NCBI GenBank assembly: GCA_944990035.1
Contig: CALYLX010000096.1
Coordinates: 434,001 to 498,000, forward strand
Direction of reading: 5' to 3'
DNA from: Clitopilus passeckerianus
Lineage: Eukaryota > Basidiomycota > Agaricomycetes > Agaricales > Entolomataceae
Length of the DNA: 64,000 nucleotides
Shown here: positions 55,952 through 64,000 of the stretch, piece after piece
Layout: every line of letters starts with the position of its first letter
Numbering within the stretch: position 1 is the stretch's first letter
Translations under genes and position numbers: made by a program
The notes under the pieces: generated by a model
What the model saw: the letters and a program-made list of their open reading frames with translations, nothing else
Database searches by the model: none
What the model was told of the DNA's origin: nothing

Positions 55952-58900
55952 CACACGCGCGCCCGGCACCAGAGAGGGCGACTCTAACTCAGTCGCCCTC
56001 ACGACCATCAAGTCCTGTCCCTCTCTCCATATACCTGGCGCGATCTACTGCGCGCTGGTGCATTCATCAGCCTTTACCCTAATCCATGAATGCCCCAGTC
56101 ATCGTTCTCAGTCTCGGTCATTCATCGCCAAGGGGTTGGCCAAACCCATCCCAGGCACTTGATACACCACCAACCGGCACCGGTGTTTTCGGCTCTCTTG
56201 GGTCTCAACTTGTCGCCAGTTCTTCACGCCTTTCGCGCCATGTCGCTTTCTTTTCGCTCAAAACCGCCACTGGATGGGCGGAACTGTGGTGTCCAGTCCA
56301 TGTACTAATTATTTTCAATTTGCTTTCCATCTAAATTATCATCTTGGGCTTTGGTTGTCGGGCTTTATGCTCTCGGGCATGCACATACAGGTCCTCTTTG
56401 CTCTCGGTCGTCGCCATTATACTATATACCACCATAGATGGAACATTTTGCTTTGATCTTCTCTGGTATTACTCAATTCCACATTTGTAACAACAGTCAC
56501 CCATGCACAATACACTTTCGCATTTCCAGATCAAACCAACCCAGTCCATGTGCCATGCTTCTCAGTATGACGCATGCTTTGATGTCATTATCTGTATCTG
56601 TATGTGATCGCACGTCACTTTCCCTGTTCAAGCAAGAAACGTGGTTACTACTAGCTTCCTTCTCATCCCCAGATTAACCCCGGGTCTTCACACCCCACGT
56701 CACTTATGACGCGGACGTTGTATTCGACAATGAGCAAGACCATGAGGTCGTTGTGAGCGACAGCGGCGAAAAGAAAGTGATATCTGTGCGTTTCGTCTCC
56801 ACTTTATATACCGTTTCTTGAAAGGCACGCTCGGACACTGTTCGACATGCCAGTGTTGGGCATCGAATCGAACAACTTCGCAAAGCATGAGCACACTAGT
56901 CTGCATCACACCCAACGTGCTTGAGAACCATCAGTTAATTTTGCAAGTACATAGAGTAACGGATGTACTATCCCGATCATGAAGAACTGCTGGCAAAATC
57001 GGCCAAGATGTTCTCAAGCACCTGCCAAACTGTTATTCGATGTTTTCTTCCACCCTTGACAACAGTCAAGCCATTCCCTGGCCACCTGCACTAACCCATA
57101 ACGGCATCCCGATGCTATTCTGGAAAGACATATGCTATCTTGTCCCACCTTCTTTCCGAAGATACAACGATACCTGAAAGCCTAGCCTAGCCCAGTCATC
57201 TAGCCAACTTGTTGGCAGCCAGTCTGGACCATCCATCGTCGCCACCAACATACGGAATCAAACTTCGAAGCGCTCTGCATCCATGATACATGATGCCTTA
57301 CCCGCGACACTTCGAGACGAGGCTTCTCCTTCGTCACGAAGTAGTCAGCTGCTCAGCTGCTCACTTCCCACCCGGTAAGATCTCTCGCATAAGGTTCGTG
57401 GTAGGTCATAATATCGCCCGTGAAGATCATCCGATCATCTCCTGCCACCTGCCACCAGTCTCCAACCAAAGTGAATTGATCTATATAGGATTTCGGGGGA
57501 TGATTCGATTGTATGTATATGCGCTCATAGAATCATCGCGTCCTATAGAATCAGAATCAATTGACTGTGACGGAAGCATAAAACGTGGGAGGTCGTGTGA
57601 TGATCATTGACGTATGTGCGTATTCAGTGACACGGACCCAGGAGATCGAACTTGACGAGACCTGTGGCAGATACAGACGGATAGGCAGTCAGACCACTTT
57701 TGTGCCGTAATCGAATAACTGGATGAACAGGGCTTCCAAGCCCAACTACATCTGCGATGAGATGCGGTTGGAGCTGCAACTCTCGTAGGTAAAAGAGCCC
57801 TGCCGGTTGCGTAGATTTGCTTAGTAGCCTCAGATTTGTTGCCTCTGAAGGACCAATAGACCGAGGGGCAACGAGGCAGCTTACGCTTCGGTCAAAGTGA
57901 GAAAGGCACTCCCGGAGTATACGCATGCCAGAACGTCTTCGCCGAAATCGTCATTCCGGGCGGACTCGAGAAGTATACACAACATATAGCCGGTAGCACA
58001 AGACTGCCGCACATTCGTTCACAGATTTCCATTAGATCCACGGCTGCCAGCCCCGAGTCCGCATAGACCGCCTAAGCGGCGAGAGAATGACTTTGCTTTT
58101 AGGTTACCGGTGTTTGGCTTGAGTGTAGCTTGCGGAAAGAAGGTACCCCGGATGTCAGCTGGCAGCACAGCGCTTAAGATTGCACCCCAGATACTAGGCT
58201 GGAGGCGGTTTCCTGAGACATATGATCTTTGTAAATTGTACGTATCTGACAGGTTGGGAGGGAAAGAACAGAACGTGTCAGGGCCGCACAGGGGTGGTCG
58301 CGTTGGGTCAGATGATTTCGCTAGGGGATAGATGGACGTAAGTACAGGCCGGATTGGAGATGATGGAACATTGAGGGTGAATGTTTGGGAGCAGAATCAC
58401 TAGCATCGCATTCGAGAACAAGGGTGAATTTTACATTCGGTGAGAACCAGGCCGATAGCGGTGCTAATGAGATATCACAAGAAGAGAATCGGGGTTTGGG
58501 AAACACGAAAGCCGTCGCCAGATAGGAAGGTGGGGGGTGGATGATTGCAGCGGGCGTCGGCGTTACAAGGGTGCATCTTGGCCTTCATGGCTAGACCGCA
58601 GCCGTGAATTGCATTCAGTGGACGTTCTCGCGTGATTCCAGGGGATTATCCTAGTAGATAGCAAAATTAGCCTTCAAGCTTCAGAACATGAAGAGAAAGA
58701 TCTCACTCTTATTTAACTTCTCGAATTCTCACCACCTAAAGTTAAAACCATCAGGCGGTATCTCCGAGAGTAGCGAATTGAGCAGAAGTAGGCAAAGATA
58801 GAAAAGATCATCGAAATCTGTTCTGTGAGCACGAAGCACTGGCGGATAACCCCACCACAGTTCGCAGTATGCGACCGATAACAACGTCATACATGTTATC

Positions 58901-60200
58901 ATTCATTCTTGAACCGTTCGTGCCTTGCAGTGACGACTTCGATCAGGATATATGCGGGTATCTGACAACGATTAGAAGAGAAGCATACCACCTATCATAA
59001 TTCCAGCACTTGCCGAGGAGCAGAACGATTCCTACTCAATTAATACCGCACTTTAGCTCTCATATCTCCGTCGTACTAGTATTCCGTGGCAGAAGATTCA
59101 CGTGCGTCATATATCGAATCTTTGAGAGAATTTCGGAGCTGGATGAGCTGCTGCCGTGTTTCTAACGTCGCGGAATGTCGTTGTCAACATTTGAAACGAA
59201 GGCACTATGGTAATGCAAGGCGTTTTCCTACACGCCCAACGTGTCATGGCGTTTACATTGTCAATCTCCAATGTTAGAAGGCAATAGTACACGAACCTGA
59301 GGTGTCTCGTTTCCGAGCTCGCCCATGTACTCCAGAGCTAATCGATAAATATGACTTTACAGAAGTAGACTGACAGAGAGGATTGTCAAGGATCGGGGAG
59401 ACTCGAGTTAGGGAACTGGCCGGATTCAGAGATCGCCACATTACTGAATACAGGTTGGCTTGGATTCAGTTATAGGATTCCTAGGATTGCGCCTAACCGA
59501 AAGGGTGCAGCGTGTCTGAGATCCGAGTTTATCAGTCTGGCACAACAGTCGTTTGCCCCAGGAAGATGTGGCGTAAACTTGTGGCAGCTGCGTAACGCTT
59601 GACCAAACCTGGGCACTAGCGCTCGTACTCGTAACTCGCCGGTGGAGAGGGAGTACAGGGGTCACCCTAGTTTCAATGAGTAAACTTGAAGGCTATGCAC
59701 CCGAAAAACACGTTGAATGACAGAGGTCGATTCGAGCAATTTCGGAACATTGTCCGGATGGTTGATCAGCAAGCATTTCGACCCTGAAGCTTTCCAGAGT
59801 TTGCGTATTCCATGCGTCAAATGGCGTCGATGCTCTACTTCAACTGGCCAACAAGAACTCAATGAGCTACCTTCGGCAATATTGTGGAAGACACGGAACC
59901 TTAACCTCCGCGTATCCTACGCCCGATTGAACATTTCACAACAGCAATAGACAGTTCTATCAACACTCACACAAAGGGCATCCTATGGCGTGCTATGCCG
60001 GTATTAAAAATGTGAGAAGTCCCCAACGCTCGTGACCAGCCTGTTCGTTTATCCAGAGCAGCCCCATAGTCTCGCACCCTCGCATAGGTGACAGTTCTCG
60101 GCTCAGTGCCTTTTCGCACTCCAGAGGGTGACGAAGGTTAGATGCGCTGCTTCATAGAAGCTTTGGTTTGTTCCATTCTTCACGTCAACAAGCACTGAGA
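55952..60200. other. Gene-poor segment
   Basis: Apart from the possible exons at 56690-56890 noted above, I see nothing convincing. All frames between 57 and 60.2 kb are at most about 105 codons and lack motifs. Confidence 0.4.
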
Positions 60201-60207
60201 TGAAGCA

Positions 60208-60213
60208 TATAAA
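60208..60213 (+). promoter_or_regulatory. TATA box of the MFS gene
   Basis: TATAAA 44 bp upstream of the chosen ATG at 60252. Because the transcript would start near 60240, the ATG at 60297 is also a realistic start. Confidence 0.5.
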
Positions 60214-60251
60214 TCAAAGCTTTGTGCCAGCTTCAAACAGCACGATTCTTC

Positions 60252-62091
60252 ATGTTGACGAAGCAGGATACCGGAATCAAGAAAGACTCAGGAGGAATGG
60301 TGGTGGAGAGTGCTACAGGTCAAGAGGCGACAAATGGTCACACACCAGACGATCAAGATCACAATTCGCCCACACCTCTACCCAAGTTCCAGCTCTTCCT
60401 CGTCTACCTCATCCAGTTCGCGGAGCCCGTTACTGCAACTGTTATTTACCCATTTGTGAATCAATTCGTAAGCGATACAGGAGTTACTGGAGGAGACGAG
60501 CGCAAAACAGGCTACTATGCAGGGATCATCGTGCGTACATCTCACTTCCCTGCTCAGACACGGTTGACCATAGCTTCCTGCGTCTCCAGGGTTCAGTCTT
60601 CTTCCTAGCAGAAGCATTGACGGTATTTCACTGGGGTCAGGTGTCTGATAGGACTGGAAGAAGACCTGTTCTACTCCTTGGGCCCGTCGGACTGGCGTTA
60701 TCCATGTTTTGCTTTGGTCTCTCAACAGAATTTTGGACTCTTGTGGCTTCGCGAAGTTTACAGGGTGTCTTCAATGGCGTAATAGGTGTGGATCATTTCC
60801 ATCTTCAAACGAATAGGGTCTGATCTGTGACTTTTGAAGGTGTTTCGAAGACCATCATTGCAGAGGTATGAACTTTCTTAACCTTAATTAGATACCAAAG
60901 CCTTTTTTTTTTGCTAAACGGAGTCTAGCTCACCGACTCAACGAATATCGGAGATGCATACGCTTTCATGCAAGTTGTATGGTCCATTGGTTTCACTGTA
61001 GGGTACGCTTGTCGTCACCTTTGTTCCCACCACCTGACCTCCGGCTGATTCCCGCCACAGGCCATCGGTTGGCGGCCTCCTCGCGGAACCTGCAGAACGC
61101 TGGCCGGATATTTTTGAAAATAGGTTCTTTATCAGCCACCCATATTTCGTCCCTTGTGCTGCCGCGGGCGCATTCTCAGCTGTCAGTGCTATCCTTGGAT
61201 GCTTTGGCCTCCGTGAAACCCTACCGTCCGCTCTGCGAAAGCCTCACAACGCGCAGAATTGGTCATGCAAGCCCACAGATGAGGATAATGAGACCGCTTC
61301 GCTCCTCACAAATTCCGAGACCAGTACGAGATATGATGGTGCCAAAGATCAAGGACGACAGATTGTGCCCTCAGTGGAAGAGCCTACCCCATTCCGGAAT
61401 CTACTCAACCCACGAGTGGTGGTTACTCTTCTTGTCTACACATTCCAAGCGTTCAACACCATGGCCTTAACGATGCTTCAACCTCTCATCTATTCCACCT
61501 CTATTTCTGCAGGCGGTCTGGGCCTCAGCGCCTATGAAATCGGCCTGATCCTCACTACATTCGGTTTCGTCAACGCTGCCTCCCAGCTTTTCGCGATGGG
61601 AACCCTGATGAGGAGACTTGGACCTCGAAAAATAAATATTTCTAATCATGTAGCTACTCTGCTGCACATGATGTTCTATCCCTTGCTTATAGCGACCGTT
61701 AGGAGAGCAGGCAAGGTTGATGAGGTTGCCTGGGCCATCATAATCATTCAGCATATGCTTAGATTAGCCAATGGCTTTGGCTGGGGTGAGTTCCGTTTCA
61801 TGTCCGATCTAGTATAAACCTTCCGCTGACCTGGGCCCAGGTTCGATACAAATTCTTATTATCGAAAGCGCGCCCTCTCGTGCTTCTTTGGGTGCTACTA
61901 ACGGCCTCGCACAAGCAGTTGGATGTGTTACTCGAGCTGTAGCACCCACCGTTGCTTCTTCGTTGTTCTCGTATTCAATCGAGAAACGGTACATGGACGG
62001 AAATCTTGTCTACTCTGTTCTTACCTTCTTCGCTTTCGCTGGTGTTTGGACGTCATTCTGGCTCCCCCAACCTGCACGCACTCAGAAGTAG
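60252..62091 (+). CDS. Major facilitator superfamily transporter
   Basis: Six exons (60252-60530, 60590-60785, 60840-60865, 60929-61002, 61061-61785, 61841-62091) join in frame to 516 residues, a normal MFS length. After a polar N-terminus come hydrophobic helices, with the loop 2-3 motif GQVSDRTGRRP at about residues 108-118 (MFS motif A), then LLGPVGLALSMFCFG and SLQGVFNGVIGVSKTIIAEL (motif B region), a long acidic central loop, and six more helices ending VLTFFAFAGVWTSFWLP. The GVSKTI..E and ESAPSRASLGATNG segments resemble the fungal ZRT/ZIF-like drug:H+ antiporter branch. Substrate cannot be inferred. The next genes on the other strand are two short-chain dehydrogenases. Confidence 0.85.
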
Positions 62092-62166
62092 TCTGTAATA
62101 GTTCGTCAAGGAATCAATATATTCTATGATTCACACAAAATATTCAATAGCAAACAAATCAGACGA

Positions 62167-63316
62167 TTAATAGGTGAACTTCTGTCCAACGATGGTTTCG
62201 CTCAGGTCCCAGAGTTTGAGCGCATTCGTCCTGTCAAGTGCATAAGGCTTGAAATCATTCTCTGTCGCTAGCTGACAGTCAAGAAGATAACTTCCATTAC
62301 GATCTGGAGCGGTTATGCACGTCAGGAACTGCACGAACGAGCTAGATGAGAAGAATAGAACATACCAGCAATATCATCGTCGAAGGCAGCAACAAGGTAC
62401 GTCGATGCACCTTGGGATATTGGCTTCCTCCTGCCGCCAGTTAAAGCTTCTTTATTTCCCATTTCTATATCAAGAGCTCCTGATGAATTGGCATTCGTGA
62501 GATTGGTCAAATTCAGAAGCTAGATTTGGGCAGGCAACATACGTATAGCCTGCCAATCTTCTTCAGAGAGTTGTGCAGCTAGGTTGGTCTGTATGCCTCC
62601 TGGATGAACGCTGAACGAGAGAAGACCCGTTTTGCCTAATTTCTCCGCCAGCGCGACGGGAAGCAGCATAGTCGCCGTTTTTGACTGACCATATGCCTTA
62701 AACTTTTCGTACGTGCGCCCGTTCTATAGTCGCATAATCGGTGAGCAAATCTGACAAACGCAAAAAATAAACGCACCTCAAAGGACCAGTCATCGAACCT
62801 GACTGGGCCGAACCTATGGCCGGCACTGCCAATCATAATAACCCTCGCACCCGGACCGCTTGCAAGAATCTTGTCCATGATTAGGTTTGTGAATAAGAAT
62901 GGGCCAATAAAGTTGGTGCCAAACTGCAATTCCACCCCATCTTTCGTGGTGGCATAACCTGTAGTTACACCAGCCGCACTATTGATGAGGATGTCGATGT
63001 TCTCCTTGTAGGCATTGACCTCCTTCGCCGCTGTCCTGACTTCTTCTTGAGAACTGAGGTCAAGCTTGACGATGCGGACTTCGAGTTCGGGATATTCTGC
63101 AAGGATTGCTTCCTTGGTCTTTTCAACCTTGGATATAGTACGTCCGGCCAGTATGAGGAGACGGGGGTGGTGTTTCGCTACGGCCTGGACAAAATAGGCT
63201 CCTAATCCACCTGGAGTGACCCCAGAAACGAGGATGGTCTTTCCTTGTATCTTTGTGCTGTAGAAATCCGCAGTTTCCTCTGCGCTAGTTGTGTAGTCAA
63301 AGTTTGCAGGAGGCAT
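62167..63316 (-). CDS. Short-chain dehydrogenase/reductase
   Basis: Four exons (63316-62777, 62723-62543, 62479-62366, 62303-62167) join in frame to 323 residues. The Rossmann start is VSGVTPGGLG (residues 30-39, a variant of TGxxxGIG). DLSS follows as the adenine-site acid, then INSAAG in place of NNAG, and the active-site pair YGQSK (Tyr191, Lys195). SVHPGGIQTNL is the family's PG motif. It is an NAD(P)-dependent oxidoreductase of the retinol-dehydrogenase-like fungal group. Substrate unknown. CATAAAAGG at 63366-63374 could be its TATA element. It is a close paralogue of the partial gene at 63722-64000. Confidence 0.88.
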
Positions 63317-63721
63317 AGGTTTTGAGAATGTGGCGGCGCTTCTTGAGTCCTCATCTTCCGACCCTCCTTTTATGTAGCCGTATTGGGAGTATCATGTAAA
63401 ACTCTTTATGATGAGCGTGGTTGGCTGGTACTTGGTTAACGTAGTGGTGGACATCATAGTTCTTGACATCAGCCTCGGCTCGATTTCCGTCGGATGTTCC
63501 CCGAACTTGGTTTGATGAGGGACATCATGTATTCACCATTCAATCCACCTGTTCCGCTCTTTTGCAGCACCGTCAATGGAAGAGCAGCCGCAAAGGCCTA
63601 CCAGAGTCTGCATTGCTACCCTGTTCCCTACTGTAGGCACACCAGCGGCGCAGTCTCTAAAATATCGAGAGTACGACGCATTCTGGTGGTGTTACAGGGT
63701 TGAATATATAGAACTTATGGT
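63317..63721. other. Spacer between the two dehydrogenase genes
   Basis: Holds the promoter of the first dehydrogenase (minus strand) and the 3' flank of the second. No other gene seen. Confidence 0.45.
63366..63374 (-). promoter_or_regulatory. Possible TATA element of the dehydrogenase gene
   Basis: CATAAAAGG on the minus strand, 50 bp before the ATG at 63316. Confidence 0.35.
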
Positions 63722-64000
63722 CTACTCATACTTGAAGCTCTGCCCTACAATTTCTTCGCTCAACTTCCAGAGCTTCTCTGCACTATCCTTGTCAAGGGCG
63801 AAAGGTTTGGCTTCTTCAGGTGCAACCCGGCAATCGACGAGATAATTTCCATTGTCCCCTGATAAGCCTCTGTATCAGCCAGACCTCCCAGAGCAGCGCG
63901 GTTTGAACTTACCGACGATATCTTTGTCAAAAGCTGCGACAAAGTAGGTTGAGACACCTTGAGATGGCGTCTTCATGACGAAAGCCGCGTTAGTGTCGGT
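63722..64000 (-). CDS. Short-chain dehydrogenase paralogue (5' partial)
   Basis: Two exons are inside the window: 64000-63913 reading KTPSQGVSTYFVAAFDKDI and 63858-63722 reading NGNYLVDCRVAPEEAKPFAL through EIVGQSFKYE. Both align with the end of the neighbouring dehydrogenase (PISQGASTYLVAAFDDDI; NGSYLLDCQLATENDFKPYA), and the last exon is 137 bp in both genes. The catalytic part lies beyond the window edge. The pair arose by tandem duplication. Confidence 0.75.

Overview
The window looks like nuclear DNA of a mushroom-forming basidiomycete (Agaricomycetes). Genes are split by many short introns, mostly 49-66 bp with GTRNGT/YAG borders. The gene content fits: an ankyrin NACHT NLR-like gene, a TPR-CHAT gene, an I66-type beta-trefoil protease inhibitor, a DUF6534-like membrane protein, GMC oxidoreductase remnants, and PWP2 with six exons. 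No prokaryotic features, rRNA, tRNA or CRISPR were seen.

Left part (1-36 kb) is a duplicated, decaying region. A chimeric module recurs: the tail of an ankyrin NLR gene (+), a 5'-truncated and internally rearranged piece of PWP2 (-), a purine-rich divergent flank, then a GMC oxidoreductase (+). PWP2 pieces lie near 1.1-2.6, 5.7-5.9, 23.2-24.7, 29.7-31.1 and 33.5-33.8 kb. GMC pieces lie near 2.8-3.8, 6.3-7.3, 18.7-19.6, 21.8-22.8 and 34.4-35.7 kb. All are broken by stops and frameshifts. Three apparently intact genes stand among them: a small secreted cysteine-rich protein (4.7 kb), a large TPR-CHAT protease-like gene (11.15-16.1 kb, minus) with fifteen in-register 135-bp repeats, and a NACHT-ankyrin NLR (25.0-29.5 kb, plus) with eleven 102-bp repeats. 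Two elements with terminal inverted repeats were found at 16501-17984 and 34633-35056.

Middle part (36-51 kb) is ordinary, better-preserved genome: a two-finger GATA factor with an uncertain C-terminus, an I66-type serine protease inhibitor, intact PWP2 (90S pre-ribosome WD40 protein, source of the relict pieces), an O-fucosyltransferase-like type II membrane protein, a 71-residue probable mitochondrial protein, a DUF6534-like multi-pass membrane protein and a short one-TM protein.

Right part (51-60 kb) is gene-poor. From 60.2 kb there is an MFS transporter followed by two related short-chain dehydrogenases on the other strand, the second cut by the window edge.

The most interesting theme is a set of fungal immune-type genes: an NLR and a CHAT caspase-like protein, both with repeat arrays so uniform that recent homogenisation is likely, inside a fast-rearranging segment. 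A protease inhibitor lies about 10 kb beyond the NLR. That these work together is inference only.
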